Positions 16,083-25,418 of a DNA stretch of 64,000 nucleotides are shown one piece after another. Under the pieces are notes generated by a model. That model made no database searches. It worked only from the letters and a program-made list of their open reading frames with translations, and was not told where the DNA came from. The position numbers were made by a program, and so were the translations under genes. The stretch lies in assembly GCA_001800975.1 (NCBI GenBank), contig MGWK01000046.1:27256-91255 (forward strand), given 5' to 3'. Each line of letters begins with the position of its first letter. Positions within the stretch are counted from its first letter, which is position 1. The stretch comes from Flavobacteria bacterium RIFCSPLOWO2_12_FULL_35_11 (GTDB lineage: Bacteria; Bacteroidota; Bacteroidia; Flavobacteriales; Flavobacteriaceae).

Positions 16083-18566
16083 TTAGGTGGTTGGTTTAAC
16101 AATCGGTGTGATTGTTAAATTTTTTGCATTTTTAACTTTCTCGTTGGTCAAGGCAATGTCAATCACTTCTTTCATCGTGTTCACATAATGAAATTTCAAA
16201 CCTTTTAAATAGGATTCCTTAATTTCCTCAATATCTTTTTTATTTTCGATACAAAGCACTATTTCTTTGATATTGGCGCGTTTTGCGGCCAGTATTTTCT
16301 CTTTGATTCCGCCAACAGGCAACACTTTTCCACGCAATGTTATTTCACCGGTCATCGCCAATTTGGCTTTCACCCTGCGTTGCGTAAATACGGAAACTAT
16401 GGAAGTCAGCAAAGCAACTCCGGCACTTGGTCCGTCTTTTGGTGTTGCGCCTTCCGGCACGTGAATATGTATTTTATATTCATCCAGCAGTTTTGGATCG
16501 ATGCCAAAATCGCTTGCATTTGCCCTGATGTATTCCATCGCAATGGTTGCCGATTCTTTCATCACATCACCCAACATTCCGGTAATGGTAAGACCTTTTC
16601 CCTTGGAAATGATGGATTCAATAAATAAAATATCGCCTCCAACACTTGTCCATGCCAAGCCAGTCACAACGCCCGCAATCTCATTGGTTTCGTATTTGTC
16701 TCGTTCCATATGAGAAGGTCCCAATACTTTTTCAATAATTTCTGTGGTAATGTTTACCACATATTCTTCTTCCATGGCAATTGATTTTGCCGCATAACGC
16801 ACTATTTTGGCAATTTGTTTTTCCAATCCCCTAACGCCGGATTCACGGGTATAAGCTTCCACAATTTTTTCCAATTGTTTTTTTCCAATTTGCAAATGCG
16901 CACTTGTCAATCCGTGTTCTTTTAACTGTTTCGGCAACAAATGACGTTTGGCAATTTCAATTTTTTCTTCCGTGGTATAGCCTGAAACATTGATGATTTC
17001 CATACGGTCGCGCAAAGCCCAAGGAATGGTTGACAAACTGTTTGCCGTGGCGATAAACAACACTTTGGACAGGTCATAGTCCAACTCTAAATAATTGTCG
17101 TAGAATGTGGTGTTTTGTTCAGGATCCAGCACTTCCAACATGGCAGAAGACGGATCTCCGTTATGGCTTGAAGAACCCATTTTATCTATTTCATCCAACA
17201 CAAAAACCGGATTTGAAGTGCCTGCCTTTTTCATATCTTTAATGATCCGGCCAGGCATGGCGCCAATATACGTTTTTCTGTGGCCTCTAATTTCAGCTTC
17301 ATCTCGCAAACCTCCCAAAGACATGCGGATATATTTTCTGCCAAGTGCTTCAGCAACCGATTTTCCCAAAGAAGTTTTGCCTACACCCGGAGGACCGTAC
17401 AAACAAATAATCGGGGATTTCATATCGCCTCTCAATTTCAATACTGCCAAATGCTCAATAATGCGTTCCTTTACTTTTTCCAATCCGAAATGATCTCTGT
17501 CCAGTATTCTTTGGGCCCTTTTTAAATCGAATTTGTCTTCAGAATATTCATTCCAAGGCAATTCCAGCAACAGGTCCAAATAATTTCGCTGCACAGAATA
17601 TTCCGCAACCTGCGGATTCATGCGTTGCAAGCGTCCCAATTCTTTCTCAAACGTTTCTTTTACTTCATCATTCCATTTCTTCGCTTTCGCCCTTTCGCGC
17701 ATTTCTTCCAATTCTTCATCGTACGAAACACCGCCCAATTCTTCCTGAATTGTTTTTAATTGTTGATTTAAGTAATATTCACGTTGCTGCTGATCCATAT
17801 CAGAACGTGTTTTAGACTGAATATCATTGCGCAAAGCCAATCTTTGCAATTCAATATCCATCTTTTTTAAGGTCAGCAATGCCCTTTCTTTCAAGTTATC
17901 GGATTGCAATAATTCTTGCTTCTCCTCCACTTTTAAATTCATATTTGAAGAAACAAAATTGATCAAAAACGGGTTGCTCTCAATATTTTTAATGGCGAAT
18001 GTGGCTTCGGAAGGTAAGTTCGGATTCTCTTTTATGATGCGCACCGCCATCTCTTTGATGGATTCAATAATGGCTTCAAATTCGGGTTCCTTTTCTTCCG
18101 AACGATCTTCAATGCGTTCTTTTGTGGTCGCCTGCATATAGGGTTTTTCCTGAACAAAAGCGTCGATTTCAAAACGCTTTTTGCCTTGGATAATGACTGT
18201 TGTATTTCCGTCGGGCATTTTCAGCATTCGTAAAATACGGGCCACCGTGCCCACTTTATAAATATCGTTGGTGCTTGGATCTTCGATGCTTTCATCTTTT
18301 TGCGCAACCACCCCAATAATTTTATTTCCCTTATACGCTTCCTCTATCAATCGAATCGACTTGTCGCGGCCTGCGGTAATTGGAATTACAACACCCGGAA
18401 ACAACACCGTATTTCGCAAAGGCAATATGGGCAATACAGACGGAATGTCCTCATTATTTATTTCTTCTTCATCTTCCGGAGTCATCAATGGAATCAAATC
18501 AGCATCCTCATCTAACATGTGCTGTAATGACAGATTGTCCAGTTTAAAAAATTTCGATTTGCTCAT
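16083..18566 (-). CDS. lon: ATP-dependent protease La
   Basis: The 827-residue protein has the full LonA layout: an N-terminal substrate-recognition domain (about 45-245), a coiled linker, an AAA+ module with Walker [10 protein letters not shown] near residue 391 and Walker [10 protein letters not shown] near 455, and a C-terminal Ser-Lys protease domain with catalytic Ser in [14 protein letters not shown] and Lys in [11 protein letters not shown]. It degrades misfolded and regulatory proteins in the cytosol. The promoter at 18625-18653 has both elements well spaced. Confidence 0.96.
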   Translation of the reverse strand: MSKSKFFKLDNLSLQHMLDEDADLIPLMTPEDEEEINNEDIPSVLPILPLRNTVLFPGVVIPITAGRDKSIRLIEEAYKGNKIIGVVAQKDESIEDPSTNDIYKVGTVARILRMLKMPDGNTTVIIQGKKRFEIDAFVQEKPYMQATTKERIEDRSEEKEPEFEAIIESIKEMAVRIIKENPNLPSEATFAIKNIESNPFLINFVSSNMNLKVEEKQELLQSDNLKERALLTLKKMDIELQRLALRNDIQSKTRSDMDQQQREYYLNQQLKTIQEELGGVSYDEELEEMRERAKAKKWNDEVKETFEKELGRLQRMNPQVAEYSVQRNYLDLLLELPWNEYSEDKFDLKRAQRILDRDHFGLEKVKERIIEHLAVLKLRGDMKSPIICLYGPPGVGKTSLGKSVAEALGRKYIRMSLGGLRDEAEIRGHRKTYIGAMPGRIIKDMKKAGTSNPVFVLDEIDKMGSSSHNGDPSSAMLEVLDPEQNTTFYDNYLELDYDLSKVLFIATANSLSTIPWALRDRMEIINVSGYTTEEKIEIAKRHLLPKQLKEHGLTSAHLQIGKKQLEKIVEAYTRESGVRGLEKQIAKIVRYAAKSIAMEEEYVVNITTEIIEKVLGPSHMERDKYETNEIAGVVTGLAWTSVGGDILFIESIISKGKGLTITGMLGDVMKESATIAMEYIRANASDFGIDPKLLDEYKIHIHVPEGATPKDGPSAGVALLTSIVSVFTQRRVKAKLAMTGEITLRGKVLPVGGIKEKILAAKRANIKEIVLCIENKKDIEEIKESYLKGLKFHYVNTMKEVIDIALTNEKVKNAKNLTITPIVKPTT

Positions 18567-18624
18567 AGTATTTTATTGGGTCATTTTGTCATTAATAATT
18601 TCTTGACTTAAAAAGTGATTTATG

Positions 18625-18653
18625 CAAAATTAATTTATATTTCTGGTTTTCAA
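18625..18653 (-). promoter_or_regulatory. lon promoter (-33 TTG, -7 TAATTTTG)
   Basis: Minus-strand TTG (18651-18653), an 18-base spacer, then TAATTTTG (18625-18632). The predicted transcript start leaves a leader of roughly 50 bases. Just upstream (18665-18682) lies the inverted repeat GATAAC-N6-GTTATC. Confidence 0.6.
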
Positions 18654-18664
18654 TAATTTATATT

Positions 18665-18682
18665 GATAACAACTATGTTATC
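18665..18682. promoter_or_regulatory. Inverted repeat GATAAC-N6-GTTATC, possible operator
   Basis: A perfect 6-bp dyad lies in the divergent gap between lon and the ECF sigma gene, about a dozen bases upstream of the lon -33 element. No regulator is known from the sequence, so the assignment rests on symmetry and place only. Confidence 0.25.
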
Positions 18683-18802
18683 TCCTAATAAATTTCAATT
18701 GTTGTGCCAAAAATCTTATTCAACCTTATTATTTTTTCAGTAATTTTAAATATTAAAGTGTAACACTCTAAAAATAAAGTAGTCTTTTAATAGAAATCAG
18801 TT

Positions 18803-19351
18803 TTGAACGTGGCGAATCAAGATATTAACCAACTTATGGAAGGATGTAAAAAAGGCGATGCCAAAGCCCAATTTACGATTTATAAACTTTACTATAAAGC
18901 GATGTATAATACTGCTTTTAGAATTGTGAACTATCCATTTGAAGCGGAAGATGTGATGCAAGAATCGTTTTTATCGGCTTTTACAAAATTAGATTCCTTT
19001 AGCGGACAGGTGACTTTTGGTGCCTGGCTAAAAAAAATAGTGATTAACAACAGCATTACTGCTTTAAAAAAGAACAATAAATATGAAATGGTCCCTCTTG
19101 AAAAAGTTGCCATAACAGCTATTGAGGAAGATGGTGCCGATTACAGCGAACTGGATGTAAGTGCGGTTTTAAATAAACTGTCAGCGTTAAAAAATAATTA
19201 TAAAGTGGCATTGACCTTAAATTTAATTGAAGGTTATGATTGTGAAGAAATTGCCCAAATTATGGATATCAGTTACGAAAATACCCGAACCACCATTTCA
19301 AGGGCAAAAAATAAATTAAGACAACTTTTATCAGAATCTTATGCAAAATAA
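18803..19351 (+). CDS. ECF-type RNA polymerase sigma factor
   Basis: The 182-residue protein has sigma region 2 (about residues 20-90, with FRIVNYPFEAEDVMQESFLSAF) and region 4 (about 125-175, with helix-turn-helix EEIAQIMDISYENTRTTISRAKNKLR). No region 1 or 3 is present, which defines the ECF group. TTG 18803 is taken as start because no ATG precedes region 2 at a sensible distance except an internal one at 18836. The last 11 bases overlap the next gene, whose membrane protein is the likely anti-sigma partner. Confidence 0.88.
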   Translation: MNVANQDINQLMEGCKKGDAKAQFTIYKLYYKAMYNTAFRIVNYPFEAEDVMQESFLSAFTKLDSFSGQVTFGAWLKKIVINNSITALKKNNKYEMVPLEKVAITAIEEDGADYSELDVSAVLNKLSALKNNYKVALTLNLIEGYDCEEIAQIMDISYENTRTTISRAKNKLRQLLSESYAK

Positions 19352-19877
19352 TTTAGAAAAAATATTTAAGGAACTGGAAAATCAATTTGATGTGAATGAG
19401 CCAAATGTGGGTCATTTCAGCAGATTTGAAGCAAAATTGAACAAAGGCACCAAACCAAATATTCTTTTAAAACTATGGCCTTTCATTGCTATTGCTGCTT
19501 CCGTAATTTTAATTTTTGGTGTTTGGCTCGGCGCATCATTTTCAAAACAGGGAATGGAATTGGCGAAAGTCTCATCAGAAATGGGTGAAACCCAAAATTA
19601 TTTTGTTGCCACCATTGAAAAAGAACTTGAAATCATCGAAAAAGAACGAAATCCCAGTACCGAACAAATCATCAATGATGGTTTGCAGCAGTTAAATAAA
19701 CTTGAAATCCAATATCAGGTACTTACTTTAGAGCTCAAAGAAAGTACGGAAGACAAAAGAATTATTTACGCAATGATTGAAAATTTTCAACAGCGCATTG
19801 AAGTGTTGCAAAGCTTATTAACTCAAATAGAAGATGTTAAACAATTAAAAATACAAAACAATGAAAAATTCAGCTAA
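19341..19877 (+). CDS. Single-pass membrane protein, putative anti-sigma factor
   Basis: The 178-residue protein has a cytosolic N-terminus (about 1-43), one membrane helix (about 46-68, WPFIAIAASVILIFGVWLGA) and a periplasmic coiled-coil rich in Glu/Gln/Leu (about 80-175). Its gene overlaps the sigma gene by 11 bases and the next gene by 17, so the three are translationally coupled. Position and topology fit an anti-sigma factor. I see no zinc-finger (HxxxCxxC) motif, so this role is inferred. Confidence 0.6.
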   Translation: MQNNLEKIFKELENQFDVNEPNVGHFSRFEAKLNKGTKPNILLKLWPFIAIAASVILIFGVWLGASFSKQGMELAKVSSEMGETQNYFVATIEKELEIIEKERNPSTEQIINDGLQQLNKLEIQYQVLTLELKESTEDKRIIYAMIENFQQRIEVLQSLLTQIEDVKQLKIQNNEKFS

Positions 19878-20937
19878 ACTTTTTCTTCTTTTTTTACTGA
19901 TCCCGTTGTCCATTTTAGCTGCGGAAAAAAAAGGAAAATACACCAAAAATAAAACGATTTCCAAAGAGTTTAAAGTTACCAAAGACGCCACTTTAAATGT
20001 TTCAAACAAGTATGGAAATATTGATATTGTCACCTGGAATGAAAATAAAATAGAAGTCATTGTAAAAATTACAACCAACGGTGATGATGAAGACAAAGTT
20101 AAAAGGCGTTTGGAAGAAATTACTATTGAATTCGATGCTAATTCAACCTATGTTTCTGCAAAAACCATGATTGAGAAGAGTTCTGCTTCCTGGAGTTGGT
20201 GGGGAAACAAAAATAATGTGAACATGGAAATTAATTACCAGATTAAAATGCCAATCACCAACCATGTGAATTTAACCAATGATTACGGCGGTATTAACCT
20301 CAACAAACTGGAAGGAAAAGCAACCATTAATTGCGATTATGGCAAATTAAATATTGGTGAATTGTTAAATGCATCAAACAGTATTAATATAGATTACACC
20401 AACAATTCCATTATTTCTTATATGAGAAATGGTACTATAAATGCCGATTATTCAACCCTAAAAATTGATAAGGCAAATAAGATTGAATTAAATGCGGACT
20501 ATTCACATGTATCTTTTGGTACCGTTGACCGTTTAAATTATTCGTGCGATTATGGCAGCTTAAAAATTGACGATGCTGAAAATATTAATGGAACAAGCGA
20601 TTATATGAATTTAAACATTGGTAAATTACTTATTTCAGGCGTCTTCAATTTAGATTATGGTTCATTAAAAATTGAGGAATTGGGCCAGCGTTTTAAAGAA
20701 TTAAAAATCCAATCGTCCTACACCCACGTAAAACTTGGTTTGCATCCAAATGCTTCATTTGATTTTACGGCAGCATTGAGTTATAGCGGATTTAAACATG
20801 GAGATCGTTTTACGTTCAACAAGGAAATTGAAAAGCCTACTTCAAAATATTATGAAGGCTATTACAATTCACCAAATTCAGGTTCCCTAATTTCAATAAA
20901 ATCCAGTTACGGAAGCATTTCTTTTAGCAACAATTAA
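19861..20937 (+). CDS. Secreted beta-solenoid protein with DYG/DYS repeats
   Basis: The 358-residue protein has a signal peptide (about 1-21, ending ILAAE). From about residue 140 to 285 there are roughly 20-residue turns, each with a DY(G/S/T/M) step (NDYGGI, CDYGKL, IDYTN, ADYST, ADYSH, CDYGSL, SDYMN, LDYGSL). The pattern implies a right-handed beta-helix like those of DUF4097/DUF2807 proteins. It is probably surface or periplasmic. Co-operonic with the ECF sigma factor, it may be a target or a sensor. Function is unknown. Confidence 0.7.
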   Translation: MKNSAKLFLLFLLIPLSILAAEKKGKYTKNKTISKEFKVTKDATLNVSNKYGNIDIVTWNENKIEVIVKITTNGDDEDKVKRRLEEITIEFDANSTYVSAKTMIEKSSASWSWWGNKNNVNMEINYQIKMPITNHVNLTNDYGGINLNKLEGKATINCDYGKLNIGELLNASNSINIDYTNNSIISYMRNGTINADYSTLKIDKANKIELNADYSHVSFGTVDRLNYSCDYGSLKIDDAENINGTSDYMNLNIGKLLISGVFNLDYGSLKIEELGQRFKELKIQSSYTHVKLGLHPNASFDFTAALSYSGFKHGDRFTFNKEIEKPTSKYYEGYYNSPNSGSLISIKSSYGSISFSNN

Positions 20938-20945
20938 AAAACATT

Positions 20946-21677
20946 ATGATGAAAGCATTTATCAGTATTTTAGCATTATTCATTATTGGCACCAACCTTA
21001 ATGCCCAAGTATTTACATTTACAAAAAATATAAATGGAAACGGCAAACTTATTACAGAAAACAGGAACTTATCCGATTATGATAAAATTGATGTCGCCGG
21101 TTCTTTTGAGGTAAAATTGGTAAAAGGAAAAGAAGGCGCAATATCTATTACTTCCGATGAGAATTTAATAGAATATATTGAAACTGACGTTGAAAATGGC
21201 CATTTAAAAATTCAGCCTAAAAAAGGCTATCAGTTAAAATCAACCAAAACAATTGGAATCACGATTTCATTTGAAACGATTGATGCTATTTCGTTGGCAG
21301 GATCTGGGAACGTACATTCTGAAGATGTATTGAACGCTACGAATTTAAATTTAAACTTGGCCGGTTCGGGAGAAATCAATTTGCCAGTTTCAACAAAAAA
21401 CCTGACTTCACATATTGCAGGTTCAGGAAACATTAAATTATCAGGAAATTCCGAGGTGTTTCGTAGTGAAATTGCAGGTTCTGGAAACTTGGAAGGTGAT
21501 GGTTTAAAAGCAACAGTTTCCCATATAAATATTGCCGGATCTGGCAATGTGAAAATTCATGCGGTTTCTGAAATCCATGCCAATATTGTTGGTTCAGGCG
21601 ATGTCATCTATACCGGAAATCCGGCCATTGAAAAATCCAAGTCTGTAGGATCCGGATCGATTCGCAAGAAAAGCTAA
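20946..21677 (+). CDS. DUF2807 (head GIN) domain secreted protein
   Basis: The 243-residue protein begins with a signal peptide (MMKAFISILALFIIGTNLNAQ). It continues as the DUF2807 'putative auto-transporter adhesin, head GIN domain' fold, with regular AGSGN/GSG turns about every 20 residues (LAGSGNV, LAGSGEI, IAGSGNI, IAGSGNL, IAGSGNV, VGSGDV, VGSGSI). Such proteins are found across Bacteroidota, and their role is unknown. It is the last gene of the sigma operon, and a hairpin repeat and a terminator follow. Confidence 0.82.
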   Translation: MMKAFISILALFIIGTNLNAQVFTFTKNINGNGKLITENRNLSDYDKIDVAGSFEVKLVKGKEGAISITSDENLIEYIETDVENGHLKIQPKKGYQLKSTKTIGITISFETIDAISLAGSGNVHSEDVLNATNLNLNLAGSGEINLPVSTKNLTSHIAGSGNIKLSGNSEVFRSEIAGSGNLEGDGLKATVSHINIAGSGNVKIHAVSEIHANIVGSGDVIYTGNPAIEKSKSVGSGSIRKKS

Positions 21678-21714
21678 TTTAGATTAAAATCGTTACCTAA
21701 AAAGTTTTGAAGAC

Positions 21715-21794
21715 CGTCATTCTGAACTTGGTTCAGAATCATATCATGCTGATTGCCAATTATTATGAGAACCTGAACCAAGTTCAGGTTGACG
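21715..21794. repeat. 80-bp inverted repeat (CTGAACTTGGTTCAG type)
   Basis: CGTCATTCTGAACTTGGTTC at the left pairs with the right end CTGAACCAAGTTCAGGTTGACG (outer CGTCA/TGACG, inner CTGAACTTGGTTCAG/CTGAACCAAGTTCAG). About 35 unpaired bases lie between. It is non-coding and looks like a REP-type dispersed element; only this copy is in the window. Confidence 0.7.
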
Positions 21795-21826
21795 AAAAAA
21801 AACGTTGCAATTGCGACGTTTTTTTT
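21795..21826. terminator. Intrinsic terminator between sigma operon and pentapeptide gene
   Basis: AACGTTGCAATTGCGACGTT forms a near-palindrome flanked by A6 and T8, so it works in both directions between convergent genes. Confidence 0.8.
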
Positions 21827-21832
21827 ATGAAA

Positions 21833-22402
21833 TTATTCCACTTCAATCTGATATTTTCCCAACAATCCTGCCAAGCCCTGCAATGAAAATTTGGCTTTTT
21901 TCATCCGATTCATTTCAGGATCAATACTTTAATTATACGAAGTTCTAAAATCGGCTTTTTCCAACATTGAAGTCTTGAAAATGCTTCCAATCAAATCACA
22001 ATTGTTAAATAAAGCATTGGATAAATCGGTTTCCGAAAAATCAACTTCCTGCAATTTGCATTTGTTGAATTTTGTGTTTTTGAGTTTCAGTTTATAAAAC
22101 GAAATGATGTTTAAATGACATTCTTCAAAGCCAAGCGACAATAAAAAAGGATTGCAATCATTAAATTGAAGTCCCAACAATTTGCAATTTTTGAAAATTA
22201 CGGACCTGAATGAGGTGTTTTTGAAATAGGTATTGCTGAAATTACAATTCACAAATTCACAATCTATAAAAGTAAGTTCGGAAACATCCGCATTCAAAAA
22301 CAGGCAGTTTTTAAAAGTACAATCGTCATATTCCCCTTTTGCCAAGGTTGCTTTTGAATAATCGATTTTTTCAAAAATTTCATTTTCAACAAATACACTC
22401 AT
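21833..22402 (-). pseudogene. Pentapeptide-repeat protein interrupted by an in-frame TAA
   Basis: From ATG 22402 the frame gives 157 residues of A(D/N)Lxx-type repeats (CTFKNCLFLNADVSELTFIDC, VDFSETDLSNALFNNCDL), then stops at TAA (21929-21931) inside the last repeat, right after FRTSYN. The same frame continues without a shift for 31 more codons (SIDPEMNRMKKAKF...YQIEVE) to TAA at 21833. That tail resembles the conserved C-terminus of intact pentapeptide proteins. One nonsense change therefore seems to have truncated a protein of about 189 residues. The 157-residue form may still fold. It starts two bases after the lgt stop. Confidence 0.75.
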
Positions 22403-22404
22403 AA

Positions 22405-23247
22405 TTATTTAGCGCCAACCTTTTTAGTTTCATTCGTTTTTCGAAACATAAAATACAGACCAATTAAAATAAGCGGAATGCTTAAAACCTGTCCGGTATT
22501 CAATCCGAACATCCAATTTTCGCCACCTTCAACCTGTTTTTCCTTGAAAAATTCAACAAAAAACCGAACCGACCAAAGCAGCGCAAAAAACAATCCAAAA
22601 AGATAACCTGATTTCTTCATTTTATCGGTTTTCCAATACACGAACCAAAGCAGGATAAATACAAAAAGATAGCCGACTGCTTCGTACAATTGTGAAGGAT
22701 GGCGCGGAAAATCTTCCCCTAATTTTCTGAAGATAAAACCATAATCCGAGTTTGTTGGTTTTCCGATAATTTCAGAATTCATTAAATTTCCCAATCGGAT
22801 AAAAACGCCTGCGATGGCCACCGGAATCACAATTCTGTCCAATATAAAAAGTATTGGTTTTTTCAGCACATTTTTACTGTAAAAATACATGGCCAAAATA
22901 ATTCCGATAGCCGCACCGTGACTTGCCAATCCAGCATAACCGGTAAATTGGAATTTTGGCGAAAAACGGAAAGGAAGCAACACTTCCAAGGGTTTACTGA
23001 ATAAAAACGCAGGCTCATAAAACAAAAAATGCCCAATTCTTGCGCCCAATAAGGTTGCTACAATCGTGTAAATAAATAAAGAATCTAATTTTTCAATTGG
23101 AACATTGTCATTAATGAATATCTTTTTCATCAAGTAAAGCCCTAACATAAAGGCAATTACAAACATTAAACTGTAGTACCGAACGGCAAACGAGCCAATT
23201 TTAAAAATTTCCGGTGAAGGATTCCAATCTATTTGAAGTAGTATCAT
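22405..23247 (-). CDS. lgt: Prolipoprotein diacylglyceryl transferase
   Basis: The 280-residue polytopic protein has about seven membrane helices. Conserved Lgt elements are present: the HGAAIG motif near residue 103, VFIRLGNLMNSEIIGKPTN near 141 (signature Arg/Asn) and HPSQLYEA near 184. It transfers diacylglycerol from phosphatidylglycerol to the lipobox cysteine of prelipoproteins, the first step for the many lipoproteins encoded here. It is co-directional with yidD and cysS upstream. Confidence 0.94.
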   Translation of the reverse strand: MILLQIDWNPSPEIFKIGSFAVRYYSLMFVIAFMLGLYLMKKIFINDNVPIEKLDSLFIYTIVATLLGARIGHFLFYEPAFLFSKPLEVLLPFRFSPKFQFTGYAGLASHGAAIGIILAMYFYSKNVLKKPILFILDRIVIPVAIAGVFIRLGNLMNSEIIGKPTNSDYGFIFRKLGEDFPRHPSQLYEAVGYLFVFILLWFVYWKTDKMKKSGYLFGLFFALLWSVRFFVEFFKEKQVEGGENWMFGLNTGQVLSIPLILIGLYFMFRKTNETKKVGAK

Positions 23248-23275
23248 GTATCTTATTTGTTTATTCGTTTATAGG

Positions 23276-23301
23276 TTCCCTTCGACTCCGCTCAGGGTGA
23301 C
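23276..23301. repeat. Short dispersed repeat (CCTTCGACTCCGCTCAGGG type)
   Basis: This GC-rich 26-bp block in the AT-rich lgt-yidD gap contains a CCCT...AGGG inverted pair around TCGACTCCGCTC. It looks like a REP-type intergenic repeat. It is a single copy within this window. Confidence 0.45.
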
Positions 23302-23357
23302 AATTTGTTTAATTGTTGATTTATTCAGTCGCTTATTCGTACAACTTTTAACTTTTA

Positions 23358-23588
23358 TTATGGAACCGGATCATGCCCATGGCCGCCCCAAGGATTGCAG
23401 CTAACAATTCTCTTTATCGACAGCCAGCCTCCTTTAAAAATTCCATGCTTTTTTAGCGCTTCCACCGTGTATTGTGAACAGGTTGGCGTATACCGGCAAC
23501 TTGGCGGCAAATAAGGTGAAATTGCTGCCTGATAAAACCGCACCAGCCAAATAAATGGAATCGCTAATATTTTAGTAAATGTTTTCAA
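23358..23588 (-). CDS. yidD: Membrane protein insertion efficiency factor YidD
   Basis: The 76-residue protein has the full YidD signature: an N-terminal amphipathic helix ([20 protein letters not shown]), then [15 protein letters not shown] with its conserved cysteines and C-terminal [13 protein letters not shown]. It assists YidC-dependent membrane insertion. It starts one base after the cysS stop codon, so it is co-transcribed with cysS. Confidence 0.95.
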   Translation of the reverse strand: MKTFTKILAIPFIWLVRFYQAAISPYLPPSCRYTPTCSQYTVEALKKHGIFKGGWLSIKRIVSCNPWGGHGHDPVP

Positions 23589-23589
23589 T

Positions 23590-25068
23590 TTAATTTATCG
23601 AGAAGGTTGTTCCTTCTTTTCCGTCTTTTAACTGGATTCCCAACACGGCGAGTTCATCGCGAATTTTGTCGGAAAGTGCCCAATCCCTGTTGTCACGCGC
23701 TTCTTTTCGCATCTTAATCAGCATTTCGACCACGCCGTTTAATTTTTCCGAAGCGTTTTCTTCTAACTCATTTTTCAATCCCAAAACATCAAAAACAAAA
23801 GTATTCATCGTGTTTTTAAGTGCCTCAAAATCGGCCACCGAAATGGTTTCCTTCTTTTCAACCAGCAAATTCACATATTTCACCGCTTCAAATAAATTGG
23901 CAATCAACACCGGACTGTTAAAATCATCGTTCATGGCCTCGTAACATCTTTGTTTCCAGTCGCTAATGTTGATAGATGATGCTTTTCCCGCTTCAATTTT
24001 GTTAAAGTTGTTTAAAGCTTCCATCAACTTTATATAGCCTTTTTCGGCAGCTTCCAAGGCATCGCTTGAAAAATCCAACACGCTGCGGTAATGCGCCTGC
24101 ATCATAAAAAATCGGGTGGCGCTTGGCGAAAAAGCCTTGCTTAAGATGGTGTTTTCACCCGTAAAAATTTCATTGGGCAAAATATAATTTCCTGTCGATT
24201 TTGCCATTTTTTGGCCATTTAAAATCAGCATATTCGCGTGCATCCAATAGTTCACCGGATTCACCTTATTTTTTACTTTTGATTGCGCAATTTCACATTC
24301 GTGATGCGGAAATTTTAAATCCATTCCGCCACCGTGAATGTCGAATGTTTCACCCAAATATTTGGTGCTCATTGCTGTACATTCCAAATGCCAGCCGGGA
24401 AAACCTTCTCCCCAGGGCGAAGGCCAGCGCATAATATGTTTTTCTTCCGCTCTTTTCCAAAGCGCAAAATCCTGCGGATTTTTCTTTTCCGATTGCCCGT
24501 CCAGTTCCCGTGTATTGTGAATGGAATCTTCAATATTTCTGCCGGAAAGGATTCCGTAATGTTCTGTTTCATTGTATTTTAACACATCAAAATACACCGA
24601 CCCATTGATTTCATAGGCCATTCCTTTCTGCAAAATATCTTTAATAATTTCAATTTGCTCTACGATATGTCCGGTTGCCGTAGGCTCAATACTGGGCGGC
24701 AAATTGTTTATTTTTTGAAGTGTTTCATGAAAATCGACCGTATAGCGCTGCACCACTTCCATCGGCTCAATTTTTTCCAGCCTTGCTTTTTTGGCAATCC
24801 GGTCTTCGCCTTCATCAGCATCATTTTCCAAATGCCCGGCATCGGTAATATTGCGCACGTAACGCACTTTATAGCCCAACTGTTTTAAATAACGGAAAAC
24901 CAAATCAAACGACATAAAAGTCCGCACATTTCCCAAATGCACATTGCTGTATACCGTTGGTCCGCACACATACATCCCAACATTTCCTTCAACAATGGGT
25001 TTGAAAATTTCTTTAGATTTGCTTAAAGAATTGTATATTTTGAGCTGATTTGTTTTGTATAATTCCAT
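23590..25068 (-). CDS. cysS: Cysteine--tRNA ligase
   Basis: The 492-residue class I synthetase has the zinc/Cys site in [14 protein letters not shown] (a HIGH variant, HLGN) near residue 35, [10 protein letters not shown] and [15 protein letters not shown] near 230, and KMAKSTGN (KMSKS variant) near 283. It charges tRNA-Cys in the cytosol. A near-consensus -7 sequence (TATATTTA) lies about 35 bases upstream of the ATG. Confidence 0.96.
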   Translation of the reverse strand: MELYKTNQLKIYNSLSKSKEIFKPIVEGNVGMYVCGPTVYSNVHLGNVRTFMSFDLVFRYLKQLGYKVRYVRNITDAGHLENDADEGEDRIAKKARLEKIEPMEVVQRYTVDFHETLQKINNLPPSIEPTATGHIVEQIEIIKDILQKGMAYEINGSVYFDVLKYNETEHYGILSGRNIEDSIHNTRELDGQSEKKNPQDFALWKRAEEKHIMRWPSPWGEGFPGWHLECTAMSTKYLGETFDIHGGGMDLKFPHHECEIAQSKVKNKVNPVNYWMHANMLILNGQKMAKSTGNYILPNEIFTGENTILSKAFSPSATRFFMMQAHYRSVLDFSSDALEAAEKGYIKLMEALNNFNKIEAGKASSINISDWKQRCYEAMNDDFNSPVLIANLFEAVKYVNLLVEKKETISVADFEALKNTMNTFVFDVLGLKNELEENASEKLNGVVEMLIKMRKEARDNRDWALSDKIRDELAVLGIQLKDGKEGTTFSIN

Positions 25069-25185
25069 TAAAAATCCTCTTAATTTAAAAGCGTAAATAT
25101 ACTAAAAATCCTGAACGCAAATTGTAAGGATGATGAATATTGGCTAAATTCCAATTTGAACCGCAAATAAAATAATCACTATTTT

Positions 25186-25276
25186 TGGCATTACCGCAAG
25201 GGTCAGGCTTTCCGCTCCAATCTTTTTAGCAATAAAAAATCGCTAAAAAGGATTTTCACGCCAATCCTTAATGCAA
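25186..25276. repeat. Dispersed structured repeat, copy 2
   Basis: This copy is homologous to 1295-1386. Outer arms GCATTA (25188-25193) and TAATGC (25269-25274) are complementary, and the inner stem is TTTTTAGC/GCTAAAAA. Relative to copy 1, both partners of an outer base pair have changed together (G-C to A-T). It occupies the middle of the 350-base gap between cysS and the next gene. The rest of that gap is AT-rich and shows no ORF or terminator I can support. Confidence 0.7.
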
Positions 25277-25418
25277 TAGGCAACACTCCTCATAATTTGG
25301 CCAAACAATTAAGCAAAACATTATTGGCCGCGCAATCCTTTTATCTTAATAAATAAATTAAATTTACGGCGAATATAGATTTCAACAGTTAAAGATTTCA
25401 ACTAAGCAGAACGCCTTC

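Noticed and set aside
21833..22402. Pentapeptide protein as a fluoroquinolone-resistance Qnr
   Set aside because: The repeats are few and irregular, the gene is broken by a stop codon, and nothing specific to Qnr is visible.
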